A stretch of 64,000 nucleotides of DNA, taken from the NCBI RefSeq assembly GCF_004115155.1, contig NZ_RDSM01000007.1, positions 131,489-195,488 on the forward strand. Reading direction: 5' to 3'. Below the pieces are notes generated by a model, which had not been told where the DNA came from, did no database searches, and saw only the letters and a program-made list of their open reading frames with translations. This document shows, one piece after another, positions 9,268 through 18,171 of this stretch. Made by a program: the position numbers and the translations under genes. Numbering within the stretch: position 1 is the stretch's first letter; each line of letters opens with the position of its first letter. The DNA comes from Granulicella sibirica. Its GTDB lineage: Bacteria; Acidobacteriota; Terriglobia; Terriglobales; Acidobacteriaceae.

Positions 9268-11148
9268 TTAGGCTGCCGCGATTATCGGACCAGAAGCGTT
9301 GTCAATGCTGCGAAGCCACAACTCCAAGGCGATGGCTCGCGTAAGCGAGCGGAAATTGCAGGTATCTGCGCCCTTCAGCAGTGTTTCAAGTGCAAGGTTC
9401 AGGTTCGGTAAATTGACGAGACCAAGACCTGCGATGCGTGGCGCACGGAAGAGATTCCTGATAGGAGCTTCGGCATGTTGGAGTGATGACAATGGCCCTC
9501 GCAGCAAATATGCCTTGCGGGGTCGTTCCAGCACTTCAGAAGGGACGATCCCCTTCAATGCCCTGCGCATCAACAACCGCCGACGCCCTGGTTGAATGAT
9601 CTGTGTGCGCGGAATCCTGAATAAAAAGTCTACAAGGTCCTTGTCCAAGTAGGGATAGCGGTACTCGCAGGACGGCAGAAGGGTGAAGGATAGATGGGGA
9701 AGCGTGTCCAGAATTGTCCACCATGTGGCACCGTTACAGATCGCACTGGGCCGCAGTCCTAAAGAACGTGTATCGGAGATGTTCGTTCCCTGGTTTAATA
9801 ACGAAGTTAGCTGTGAAGGATTTAACCAGGGAGGTGCGGTCGTCTCCGCCATACGATCTCCGCGGTAGGTTTCATAAGTAAATGCAATAGTCTCGGCGAT
9901 CAAACGGATGAGTGGCTTGCGTGTTGGAAGGCTCCATGCAAATGATCGTTGACACAGGGCTCGGAGGTCTCCGCACATGAGCAGATCGGAGAGTTCCGGG
10001 AGAGCGTTTGGAACACCGCCCAATACCTCATCCCCACCGATGCCCGACAGGACCACCCGATACCCATTAGCCTCGGTTAGCTGATAAAGGTCACGTTCCG
10101 CTTCAATCGTGTAGCTGTCCTGGCCGGGCAAGCGATAAATGCCCGAGGTACCCTCATGAGGTTTGTACGTGTGCTTCAAGAAGGACGCCGGCACATGATG
10201 ACCGACCTTCCCGCGTTGGCGTTCTACGAGCATAAAATATGGCTTCTCGTCCCAGGTTGGTTCGGAGTCATCATAAAAAGAGATCGTATCGAGGAGATCT
10301 TCCGGACAAACACCCTGTTCACGCCGGATGGCGTCCGACACGCAAACAATGGCCGTAGAGTCCACCCCGCCACTCAGTTGGGCTATGACAGGTGCGCCTG
10401 GGATCGTTCGCCGCTTGATAGACTGCTTGAACAGCGAGAGGAAGTGTTCGTCGTACTCGACGTCGCTGCGATAGGAAATCTGCTCCCGCACCATCCAGGT
10501 CCAATGCGGCTGGCATAGGAGATTGTCATCCCTAAACCTTAGATAATGGGCTGGTGGGACAGACCTAATTCCACGATAGGGAGTTAAGTTTCCGGTGGGC
10601 AGGCACGCGAGATAGCCTGCTGCGTAGGTTTCATCCAGCGTGCGTGATGGGGTGTCGGCGAAGAATGTTTCCAAGTGGCTGGTCCACAACAGTGTGTCTT
10701 TCGTGATCTCGTAATAGAGCGTGCGCGAACCCGCGTGATCTCGGGCAAGATACAGCGCTCGATCATTGTGACACCAGAGCGCCAAAGCCCAATCGCCGGT
10801 GAGACGCGCGAAACAAGACTCTCCCCAACGGGCGAATGCGGCAAGCACGATGACGGAATCGGACGCCTGGGGAACCGCTATATTCAACAGAGAGCAGAGC
10901 TCTTTATGGTTATCTAGTCGTCCATCGAAGCCCAGCATATTGCCGGTATCGTTGTCGCTAGATGGGCCACACTCGAGCCGTGACCTCTCGTGAGTGTGGT
11001 ATGGCTGAAAGCCCATTCCCACCCTGCCCCGGCTATGCACCGACGTTCCATCCAGCGCGTAGCGGTCCGTAGTATGGCCTAGGTGCAGGAGATCTTGTTC
11101 AGTGACGAGATCTTCTTCCGACTTGCGAACTCCGAATATAATGCTCAT
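9268..11148 (-). CDS. Lasso cyclase (C protein, asparagine-synthase-like)
   Basis: A 626-residue homologue of asparagine synthetase B. It would activate the Asp side chain of the precursor with ATP and form the isopeptide ring with the new N-terminal Gly. The PP-loop motif SGGVDS is at 259-264. The N-terminal glutaminase-like domain begins MSIIFGV and has no Cys at position 2, so it should not release ammonia from glutamine, as in known lasso cyclases. Later segments such as VVLSGIGGDEVLGG and YRYPYLDKDLVDF are typical of the synthetase domain. It starts 9 nt after the B2 stop and is followed by the precursor gene. The length fits the family. The main alternative, a true asparagine synthetase, is unlikely given the missing Cys2 and the neighbours. 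Confidence 0.95.
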   Translation of the reverse strand: MSIIFGVRKSEEDLVTEQDLLHLGHTTDRYALDGTSVHSRGRVGMGFQPYHTHERSRLECGPSSDNDTGNMLGFDGRLDNHKELCSLLNIAVPQASDSVIVLAAFARWGESCFARLTGDWALALWCHNDRALYLARDHAGSRTLYYEITKDTLLWTSHLETFFADTPSRTLDETYAAGYLACLPTGNLTPYRGIRSVPPAHYLRFRDDNLLCQPHWTWMVREQISYRSDVEYDEHFLSLFKQSIKRRTIPGAPVIAQLSGGVDSTAIVCVSDAIRREQGVCPEDLLDTISFYDDSEPTWDEKPYFMLVERQRGKVGHHVPASFLKHTYKPHEGTSGIYRLPGQDSYTIEAERDLYQLTEANGYRVVLSGIGGDEVLGGVPNALPELSDLLMCGDLRALCQRSFAWSLPTRKPLIRLIAETIAFTYETYRGDRMAETTAPPWLNPSQLTSLLNQGTNISDTRSLGLRPSAICNGATWWTILDTLPHLSFTLLPSCEYRYPYLDKDLVDFLFRIPRTQIIQPGRRRLLMRRALKGIVPSEVLERPRKAYLLRGPLSSLQHAEAPIRNLFRAPRIAGLGLVNLPNLNLALETLLKGADTCNFRSLTRAIALELWLRSIDNASGPIIAAA

Positions 11149-11157
11149 ACCCTAACC

Positions 11158-11535
11158 TCAGCAGCGTTCTAGTACCTGGTAGATGTCCAGCATGTAGGGC
11201 CTGTCATTAACCACCGTTCCATTAATCTCCACCCACGCGTGGGACCGTAAGGGCCGTATCTGTGCCCCGATTACCATCTCCGCCCGCCATCCGTGACGGC
11301 GCAGCAGCAATGTGGTTGCCGAAGAGCGCTGAAGGCATAGGACCTGCTTGAAATAGAGGACACATGCGTAATCCATTGCTCTACAGAGGACATCACTAGA
11401 AGGTCCTTCCGCCATCTCCTTGGGCTCTACTATGCACGCATGCACGATGCGATGGAGCGTTTTGATCGCCCGGAAGCGCATAACGAATTCAAAGAACAAT
11501 AGAAGCAGCCAGCTTTCCAGCACGTAGCGTTTCAT
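11158..11535 (-). CDS. Lasso leader peptidase (B2, transglutaminase-like)
   Basis: A 125-residue cysteine protease of the McjB C-terminal family, which removes the leader so that the ring can close. The expected triad is visible: Cys67 in CLQRSSATTLLLRRHG, His99 in SHAWVEING and Asp111 in VVNDRP. This is a stand-alone B2; the recognition domain is encoded separately by B1 four genes upstream, the split arrangement common outside the microcin J25 type. Its ATG overlaps the stop of the oligopeptidase gene (ATGA), and the cyclase gene starts 9 nt after its end, so translation is probably coupled. Confidence 0.95.
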   Translation of the reverse strand: MKRYVLESWLLLLFFEFVMRFRAIKTLHRIVHACIVEPKEMAEGPSSDVLCRAMDYACVLYFKQVLCLQRSSATTLLLRRHGWRAEMVIGAQIRPLRSHAWVEINGTVVNDRPYMLDIYQVLERC

Positions 11536-13553
11536 GCGGTCTCCCGTTTCAAAAGTGTGATGTTCAGCTGCTTTGCGAGAAAGGCCATTCTGCGAACAAG
11601 TGCGTCGATGCGGACAGAAAGCGGAAGGACCGGGGTATGTCCGCGCTCTTCACCATAGTCCACGATGACTGCCGAACGCTGGGCGTCACGATACTGGAGA
11701 CGAGCAGCCATTTTTCGCACGTGAGCTGGATTACAGCGATCATCCTTATCACCCGAGACGAACATTACGGGAGGATAGTCGACATCCTCCTGGACGCGGT
11801 GGTAGGGAGAATAGGCGTAAAGCGCATGGAAGTCGTCCGCATCCTGTACCGTTCCATATTCGCGTCGCCACCTAGCCGCGCCGTTGAACGATTCATATCG
11901 AACCATATCGAGCAACGGAGCAATGCAGAGAACGGCTCCGAAGAGATCCGGACGTTGAGTTAGCGCAGCACCAACGAGTAATCCAGAGTTCGATCCACCA
12001 AAGATAGCAAGCCTGCCGGGTGTCGTGATGTCCCGGTCGCACAGAAACTCGGCGGCCGCGAGAAAGTCGTCGAAAGCCTTCTGGCGATTACGTGCACGGG
12101 CTGAGTCATGCCACTGCACGCCGAATTCACTTCCGCCACGGATATGCGGTAGCGCAAAGATAGCGCCAAACTCCATCATGATGGTGGCTAAGATGGAAAA
12201 GTGGGGGGTGACTGAGATACCAAATCCGCCATAACTAGTCATGATGACTGGAGCAGGGCCGTGCAGGCTTACACCGTCGGACGCCACGAGCGTGAGTGGG
12301 ATCTCGGTTTCGTCCCTTGACAGATAGGAGACGCGCCCTATGTGGTAAGAAACCCGTTCGGTAAGGGTCGTGGATGGATGCCACACCGTGGAGCTATCCG
12401 TAAGGGCGGAATATTCGAAGATCTCAGGAGGACGGCTAAAAGATTCGTAGGTATAGAAGAAATCGTCCGCGTCCTGATAAGGGGTCTCATAAATCTGTAT
12501 GGTGCCATCGTTCGGAAGATTTAGTCTTCCGAGAAATTGCCCTCTGAAATCCCATGCAAATACCTCCTCTATTCCGTCATCAACATATCCGGCGTAGATG
12601 CGAGTGTGGGCTATGGCAAACTGCCGGAGAGGTAACGAACGCGCGGGAATCAATTCCCGCAGTTCGCGACCATCCTCGGCTAGCTCTATCACTCTGGTGT
12701 TGCCATATTGATTCTGGGTCGAAACAAAGATTCTTCCGCTGCAGAGTAGAGGATGGAATGGATGCGGCTTGCCAGAGAAAACTGTTCTCCATGCCAGTGT
12801 GTGCGTTGCTGATGAAATGGTGAAATCAATAAGTTTCTCTGTGTTGGCGTGCTGATGAATCCAGATCGCACCCAGACGTGACTCGTCCGCCACAAGTACC
12901 AGACGGCTCCCTGGAGAACGTGGGACTTCAAGGAGAACTTCCTCCGCGGTAGCTTCTCCGAATCGATGTAGCCGAATCGAGTGGTTTCTGCCCTCACCGG
13001 TGTCGTGACAATAGTAGAAGCCATCGTTTGTGGGGGTAAATGCGAATCCGCGGGGATAGCCACTTTCCAGTTGGTCAGGGAGGATAGTGGTTGTCTCGAT
13101 GTCGAGGATATGAATCGAGCACCGGTCCTCGCCTCCATGCCTGAGCTCATACGCAAGCATTTTACCGTCTTGTGAAACACGGTGGATACGGACGGAGGCG
13201 AACGGATCATACTTTGACGGATCGATCAGTCGTCGTTCCTCACCGGTTCTTCCGTATCGCACGCAAATCGACTTCTGTTCTTCTCCTTTTTCATGCCTGA
13301 GGTAGAAGTAGCGATCCTTGATTCGCAAAGGCTGTTCGATGGTATCCACATCGAGATATGAGCGGACCCGCTCCCGCAACGCGTCGAGTCCGGGGACGCG
13401 TTCGAAATACTCTGTGCAGAGCTTCTGCTGCTTCAGGATCCAAGCCTCTGTCTCAGGGAGGCGTCGATCTTCGAGCCAGCGATAAGGGTCGGAAACGGTA
13501 ACGCCGTGAAGGACCTCTTCGACACCAGGCATGGAAAGCTTGCTTACCGGCAT
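11532..13553 (-). CDS. Prolyl oligopeptidase (S9A) in the lasso operon
   Basis: A 673-residue serine peptidase with the two-domain S9A layout: an N-terminal beta-propeller starting with the classic DPYRWLED segment, then a hydrolase domain from about 400. The likely triad is Ser521 in FGGSNSG (the usual last Gly is Ser), Asp604 in GDKDDRCNP and His639 in RGHTPV. There is no signal peptide, so it should act in the cytoplasm. It overlaps the kinase gene by 10 nt and the B2 gene by 4 nt, so it is an integral operon member. It is distinct from the exported isopeptidase at 6538-8712. Possible roles are trimming the core tail (Pro20 of the core is a possible site), leader clearance or immunity. None of these can be chosen from sequence alone. 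Confidence 0.9.
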   Translation of the reverse strand: MPVSKLSMPGVEEVLHGVTVSDPYRWLEDRRLPETEAWILKQQKLCTEYFERVPGLDALRERVRSYLDVDTIEQPLRIKDRYFYLRHEKGEEQKSICVRYGRTGEERRLIDPSKYDPFASVRIHRVSQDGKMLAYELRHGGEDRCSIHILDIETTTILPDQLESGYPRGFAFTPTNDGFYYCHDTGEGRNHSIRLHRFGEATAEEVLLEVPRSPGSRLVLVADESRLGAIWIHQHANTEKLIDFTISSATHTLAWRTVFSGKPHPFHPLLCSGRIFVSTQNQYGNTRVIELAEDGRELRELIPARSLPLRQFAIAHTRIYAGYVDDGIEEVFAWDFRGQFLGRLNLPNDGTIQIYETPYQDADDFFYTYESFSRPPEIFEYSALTDSSTVWHPSTTLTERVSYHIGRVSYLSRDETEIPLTLVASDGVSLHGPAPVIMTSYGGFGISVTPHFSILATIMMEFGAIFALPHIRGGSEFGVQWHDSARARNRQKAFDDFLAAAEFLCDRDITTPGRLAIFGGSNSGLLVGAALTQRPDLFGAVLCIAPLLDMVRYESFNGAARWRREYGTVQDADDFHALYAYSPYHRVQEDVDYPPVMFVSGDKDDRCNPAHVRKMAARLQYRDAQRSAVIVDYGEERGHTPVLPLSVRIDALVRRMAFLAKQLNITLLKRETA

Positions 13554-14902
13554 AGCGCACCCAGGAACTCCGGACTCTGTGCTGCGCGATCCATGTGGCG
13601 TGCGAGGCAGCGTGCATAAGCCTCAAAGGGGGGCGTCTTACTCCTCTCGGACCCGAACCAATCGCCCCTTCCATGCAGGCAGGAATAGACGGAGAGAAGA
13701 GGAATCAGAGAGCAAGCCCGCGCGATTTGAGAGCCGTTAAGTAGCTTGCTCCACATATCGCAATAGGCCTCACTGAGCTGTTTTCTCCAGAACTCCCCTT
13801 CATGATTTGGTGCGCGTTTTTCAGCAATCACGAGAAAGAGTTGAAGAGATAGAAACGGGTTACCAACGTAGGCTTCGGCCCAATCTGTGAAGCGACACCG
13901 ACAGCCGTCCAAAAGAATATTTCCTGGATTGAGGTCGTTATGGATGAGAGTATCGGGAATCTCCAATGCCTCCAGCCTATCGAACGCATCCCGAAGGATG
14001 ATTCCTAGTTGTCGGAGTCTGTGCTCTTCGAGCCGCGGCGCACGTGTAGAGGTCTGACGTGGCATGACCGCCATTAGGTAGTTCATCACCTGATCGACTC
14101 GGGATCGAAGCACTGGTACGCAATGGTCGAGGGCTCCAGCCCTGGTGAGCATGTCGGTACAGTTGAGAGTCTCCATTTGCAGTTCCGCGAGAGAGCGTAC
14201 CGCTGTCTTGAAGTTTGACAAAGTAGGTACGTCATCCAGCGGGTAACCCGCTTCCTGTGTTATCCACGCATTCCACTCGGTGCGCACGCCGAGCAGCGGT
14301 GGAAGAAACGATGGGGAGATCTGTGCTAAACAAACAGTGATGTATAGCTCATGGATGTTCGGTGTGCCCGTGGCTTTCAACCAATATGCTGGACCAGCAT
14401 GCATCGGAAAACGGACCAGCGCGAAGCTGCCGCTCGCATTAAGCTGTCTGACATTTTCGTCAAAATAAGTCGCCTGATCGGTTACACATTGACGAATCCA
14501 GTCCTGCACATCCTCAAGCCATCCGATCCGTGAAAATGGCCCACGTCCAATGTTGCGGCCATTGAGTAGAGAACGAATTACCTCTCGCTCCGTGAGCTTC
14601 AATGCTTGGCCGTTGATTTCGTCAAGGTCTACTGCCGCTAGACTCGCTGAATAGGAGAGGAGCGAATTCCTGACCTCAACTACAGCACAAGGGGTATCAG
14701 GACAATCTTCATCTACTACATCAAGGAGTATTGCTCCTAAACCCCAATTCTCTTGAATGCTTCGAGTCAATTGTTGGGCTACACGTTCCCACCGTGAGAT
14801 AGATATTTGAGGTAGCACGAAGACTCCATCGATCGAAGCGACTAGTAGGGCACGCGGTCGAGGCAATATCAAAGCTAAACGATAGGTTAGGAAATCCGGC
14901 AT
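13544..14902 (-). CDS. APH-fold kinase-like protein in the lasso operon
   Basis: A 452-residue protein whose C-terminal part has aminoglycoside-phosphotransferase kinase motifs. Lys176 in YWLKATG and Glu185 fit the ATP-site pair, HNDLNPGN at 321-328 is the catalytic loop (Asp323, Asn328), and Asp340 in TDWAEA fits the metal-binding Asp. The first 150 or so residues form another domain with VLPQISISRWERVA, which I cannot assign; a degenerate Nudix-like fold is possible. The ATG at 14902 follows the B1 stop directly and has GAGG upstream; an in-frame start 27 nt earlier would overlap B1. It may phosphorylate the lasso peptide (Ser18, Thr19 or another residue) or a small molecule attached to it. 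A paralogue is at 27199-28569. HPr-kinase-like enzymes are known to modify some lasso peptides, but this fold differs. Confidence 0.82.
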   Translation of the reverse strand: MPDFLTYRLALILPRPRALLVASIDGVFVLPQISISRWERVAQQLTRSIQENWGLGAILLDVVDEDCPDTPCAVVEVRNSLLSYSASLAAVDLDEINGQALKLTEREVIRSLLNGRNIGRGPFSRIGWLEDVQDWIRQCVTDQATYFDENVRQLNASGSFALVRFPMHAGPAYWLKATGTPNIHELYITVCLAQISPSFLPPLLGVRTEWNAWITQEAGYPLDDVPTLSNFKTAVRSLAELQMETLNCTDMLTRAGALDHCVPVLRSRVDQVMNYLMAVMPRQTSTRAPRLEEHRLRQLGIILRDAFDRLEALEIPDTLIHNDLNPGNILLDGCRCRFTDWAEAYVGNPFLSLQLFLVIAEKRAPNHEGEFWRKQLSEAYCDMWSKLLNGSQIARACSLIPLLSVYSCLHGRGDWFGSERSKTPPFEAYARCLARHMDRAAQSPEFLGALCR

Positions 14903-14903
14903 G

Positions 14904-15188
14904 TTACAACCTCGAACTGCGGTTTCCATCCGGTGGTGAGACGATGAGATGTCTTATCATCAATTGCTCCATAAATTCAGCAACGTCAGCGGCAACTTCA
15001 TGTGGATCTGATCCCGTATCTCGAGCTAACTCGTTCACAATCGCATCCACTAGCTGGCCTTTTTCCAATCGCGTCCACACATATGCACCAGTCATATTCA
15101 ATGCGATAAAGGTGTCGCGAAGAATATCGAAAACAACAGCTCCATCTGGATCTGAAATTGATTTGAGGTTGGGAGCCACGGCTACCAT
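14904..15188 (-). CDS. Lasso B1 protein (RRE, PqqD-like)
   Basis: A 94-residue PqqD-fold protein. Residues 16-44 (GAVVFDILRDTFIALNMTG, then AYVWTRLEKG) match the beta-hairpin and helix pattern of RiPP recognition elements, and the rest forms the short helical bundle. It would bind the YxxP leader motif of the precursor and deliver it to B2 and the cyclase. It is the first gene of the operon, with GGAG 7 nt before the ATG. The palindromic element at 15403-15423 lies 215 bp upstream. Confidence 0.93.
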   Translation of the reverse strand: MVAVAPNLKSISDPDGAVVFDILRDTFIALNMTGAYVWTRLEKGQLVDAIVNELARDTGSDPHEVAADVAEFMEQLMIRHLIVSPPDGNRSSRL

Positions 15189-15402
15189 GTGTTTTCTCCA
15201 TCGTTAGCCGTTATAGGAAACGGCAATGCCTGCTAGACGGCAACGGAAATGCCGGTTGACGAAGTACCTTGAGATGGTTCGGTGGGCGTCAGGTCACAAG
15301 ACGGAATTGTGGGAGTATGGCCGGAATACGAGAGAACTCAATCTCTACGAACCAACTGTGAGGACGAGTGTGCTCCTGCATTATGTAACATGCAATCGAA
15401 AC

Positions 15403-15423
15403 TAGGTCGCAGGATGCGACAAA
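15403..15423 (-). promoter_or_regulatory. Palindromic element shared with 27003-27023
   Basis: The core GTCGCA-N3-TGCGAC (15406-15420) is an inverted repeat. Twenty-one bases are identical, on the opposite strand, to 27003-27023, and similarity continues for about 10 bases on the gene-proximal side. Both copies lie about 180-215 bp upstream of units that encode paralogous kinase-like proteins and point toward them. It is a candidate operator; a dispersed genomic repeat is the alternative. Confidence 0.6.
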
Positions 15424-15475
15424 GTGAAAGGCCTTCGTAAGCCTCGCTATGGATCAGCGCTACAGTGGCTAGAAG

Positions 15476-15955
15476 CTAGATCGGCTCTCGCACGCCGGAA
15501 GCCAGACGCTCCTGCTTCTTGGTCTTCTCACGCTCGCGGCGGCCCCAAGCCGACGGTGTTTCATGCATGTGCTTGTGGAAGAACCGCGCGAAATCCCGCA
15601 CCTCATCGTAGCCGAGCAGGTTGGCAATCACACTCAACTTGGTCGGTGGAATCATACTGAGAAGCGAGTGTGCGAGACCGAGGCGTGCATCGATTTGGCA
15701 TTGGAGCATTGTCTTCCCGATCTCTACATTGAACGCCCGCTCCAATGTTCGCATCTCCACACCCAGTTCATTCGCGATCGGAGCCATACGCAATTTCACG
15801 TGGCCGTGAAAGGTAAGGATGATGTTGTGCATCGCGCGAGCGGGATTCTGCAGGACCGAAGACAGATCCTCTTCAGGCGAAAACCTGAGAGCGCGAATGC
15901 GCGCAATCGCTTGCTTCTCTATTGGGGAGAGTTCTTCTGGTACGCGGTTCGACAC
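15476..15955 (-). CDS. AraC-type transcription regulator
   Basis: A 159-residue protein consisting mostly of a C-terminal AraC DNA-binding domain. Two helix-turn-helix units are visible, IANELGVEMRTLERAF and the more conserved LLGYDEVRDFARFFHKHMHETPSAW. There is no ligand-binding domain of usual size; the first 60 residues are helical and unassigned. A GTG start with GAGG upstream fits best. It lies in the same direction as the lasso operon, 287 bp upstream of B1, and divergent from the ABC exporter, so it is a good candidate for local control of either unit. Confidence 0.82.
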   Translation of the reverse strand: MSNRVPEELSPIEKQAIARIRALRFSPEEDLSSVLQNPARAMHNIILTFHGHVKLRMAPIANELGVEMRTLERAFNVEIGKTMLQCQIDARLGLAHSLLSMIPPTKLSVIANLLGYDEVRDFARFFHKHMHETPSAWGRREREKTKKQERLASGVREPI

Positions 15956-16366
15956 AAAGCGGTCCTCAGGTCAGCGACGCAACACACGCTATACAGCACC
16001 TGGAAAAAGCTCTACGGTCTACAGATTCAGGCGGGGTTGGTTACTGTTTGCGATGGCTCTTCCACGGTACTAGCAAGGCCTATCGCGCCGTCACGGAGAA
16101 CTTCGAGCAGGGCTTCTGCCGATATAGCGGCGGGAGCTGGTTGGAATGCCCGATCAGTATCGAGAAGACGCTCGCAACTAATGCTGGCGCGTCTTCACGG
16201 AGCGTCTTGCTGGCCATCGATGCAATGTCGCGACGCTGGGTGGGAACAGAAACAGTGGAGCTCTCATGGCACTCTTCCTCCTTGAATGCGAGCTGCTCTG
16301 TCAGAGCTACGCCTTCGGATCTAGCAACAAGGGTAAAGCAGTTCGCTCTCAAAGGAAACTACGACG
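15956..16366. other. Divergent regulator/exporter intergenic region
   Basis: This 411-bp region separates the AraC gene (minus) from the ABC exporter gene (plus) and must hold both promoters. I find no clear promoter boxes or operator. A 90-codon minus frame with a TTG start exists inside but shows no family resemblance. Confidence 0.5.
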
Positions 16367-18145
16367 ATGTTAGGAAGTCAACCAACCAAAACGGTCCTCA
16401 ACCCCGCCGAAACAACTGTCGGGGATTCTCAATGGCTCCTTGGCTGGTTGCGCCCACATGCAACACTAGTGGGCTTTGGGCTAGTCACGGCGATCTTCGC
16501 CGGCGCAATTGCAACGCTCGATCCACTCCTGATGAAATATTTGATCGATACGACATTGCCACATAGGAGGCTTTCCGATTCGCTCCTGACAGTCGTGTCC
16601 CTGGCTCTATGCTTTGTCGGGCGGTCTGCCCTGAATGGAGGAAGCGGACTCGTCAGTTTTCGGGTCGCGCAGCTGCTCGCGCAGGATCTTCGCGTGGAGA
16701 TCATCGCACATATGACACGCTTGTCCGCCGACTGGCATGAACGGACCATGGTAGGAGAAAAGCTGAGTCGGATCGATCAGGATGTGCTCCAGATTTCGCA
16801 GATCGGAGCTGAGATGGCTAATGTTGTCGTTCGGAGCGTCGTCTTCTTTTTCGTAAATTTGGCCATCATGTTCGTACTTAACTGGAAAATGACGATCGTG
16901 ACGCTTCCTCTCCCGCCGCTATTCATCTGGGTTCGCTCAAGATTCCGCGGAGTGATTCAAGAGCGAGCGGACCAGGCCCAGATCGAGATAGGGGTCGCGT
17001 CTGGTGCTCTCGTAGAGCACCTAGGGGCCGTGCCGCAGATCCAGTTGCTTGGCGCCGAGGAGGATCGGATTGGACGGACTGTCGACGCGTGGGCTCGCGT
17101 GATGAGGGCGCAATGGGCTCAGCGACGAACGGAGATTCTGTTCAGTATCTCCGTAACGAGTGTGCTAGCCATCGCCATTCTTCTGGTCCTCGGTTTCGGA
17201 ATACACGAATACTCTCTTGACCTCCTAACATTAGGCGGCCTCGTGGCGTTCTACACCTATGTCACCCGCATCTTCGAGCCGGTATCTACAGCTCTGGAAC
17301 TTTACTCGAGGGCGCAGCGCATGCTGGCCAGCGTTCGGCGCGTGCGAACTATCCTTTCTACTGAGCCAACAGTGCCTGACCAGGGCAAAATTACAGAGAT
17401 CAGGCTGCCGCTATCGACAGGCGTGCATTGCGACTTGGTGTCCTTTGCGTATAGATCGAATGAAAATGTGTTGCACCGGGTCTCACTGCAAATCGGAGAT
17501 CGCGAAAACGTGGCCATTGTCGGCCGGAGCGGCTCCGGAAAATCAACCCTCTCAAAGCTGCTCGCCCGCATCGTGGATCCAACGGCCGGAGCGGTTCTGA
17601 TTGATGGTCGTCCAGCATTTGAATATTCGTTGCGCGCTCTCCGTCAGACAATCTGCTATGTGCCACAACATCCAGTCCTGTTTTCGGGAACGATTAGAGA
17701 TAACTTGCTGATGGCCAATCGAAATGCCACGGACAGCATGCTCCAACGGGTGATCGACATTGCTCAGTTGAGCTCCGTCCTGTTTCGTTTACCGAGGGGC
17801 CTGGACACGATCGTTGGCCCTGAGGCCGTCGGGCTTTCCGGAGGAGAACGTCAAAGGCTTGCGATTGCAAGAGCGCTGTTGCGAAACTCATCGATCCTCA
17901 TACTGGACGAATCCACATCAGCGCTTGATCTTCCCACGGAACAAGCTCTCCTACAGGCGGTCGCTGATTACTGCAAAGATACGGCGCTGGTGTTGATCTC
18001 CCATCGCTTGCGTTCCTTGACCTGGGTAGATCGTGTCATCCTTCTCGAAGGCGGCCATGTACTGGCGGAGGGGACTCACACTTTGCTTTACAAGGGCTCT
18101 AAGCTCTATCAGGCTCTATACGACAACGAGACTGAAGACGGGTAG
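16367..18145 (+). CDS. ABC exporter, fused permease-ATPase (lasso D protein)
   Basis: A 592-residue half transporter. The membrane domain (about residues 30-320) has about six helices, starting VGFGLVTAIFAGAIA. The ATPase has Walker A GRSGSGKS at 386-393, the signature LSGGE at 490-494, Walker B LILDES from 511 and the H-loop His546. There is no N-terminal C39 peptidase domain, so the cargo should already be processed, as expected for a lasso peptide. AAAGGAA precedes the ATG. Its position next to the lasso operon makes export and self-protection the likely role, although it is on the opposite strand. A decayed copy of its C-terminus lies at 20460-20666. Confidence 0.92.
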   Translation: MLGSQPTKTVLNPAETTVGDSQWLLGWLRPHATLVGFGLVTAIFAGAIATLDPLLMKYLIDTTLPHRRLSDSLLTVVSLALCFVGRSALNGGSGLVSFRVAQLLAQDLRVEIIAHMTRLSADWHERTMVGEKLSRIDQDVLQISQIGAEMANVVVRSVVFFFVNLAIMFVLNWKMTIVTLPLPPLFIWVRSRFRGVIQERADQAQIEIGVASGALVEHLGAVPQIQLLGAEEDRIGRTVDAWARVMRAQWAQRRTEILFSISVTSVLAIAILLVLGFGIHEYSLDLLTLGGLVAFYTYVTRIFEPVSTALELYSRAQRMLASVRRVRTILSTEPTVPDQGKITEIRLPLSTGVHCDLVSFAYRSNENVLHRVSLQIGDRENVAIVGRSGSGKSTLSKLLARIVDPTAGAVLIDGRPAFEYSLRALRQTICYVPQHPVLFSGTIRDNLLMANRNATDSMLQRVIDIAQLSSVLFRLPRGLDTIVGPEAVGLSGGERQRLAIARALLRNSSILILDESTSALDLPTEQALLQAVADYCKDTALVLISHRLRSLTWVDRVILLEGGHVLAEGTHTLLYKGSKLYQALYDNETEDG

Positions 18146-18171
18146 GTTCCTCGCTTGGGACCAAGGAGGCC

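Noticed and set aside
15189..15402. A second lasso precursor upstream of B1
   Set aside because: The only short frames there (for example a 30-codon frame starting MQEHTRPHSW) have neither YxxP nor a plausible core.
16080..16352. A 90-codon minus-strand frame in the regulator/exporter gap
   Set aside because: TTG start, no ribosome site and no family resemblance; it would also fill the only space for two promoters.
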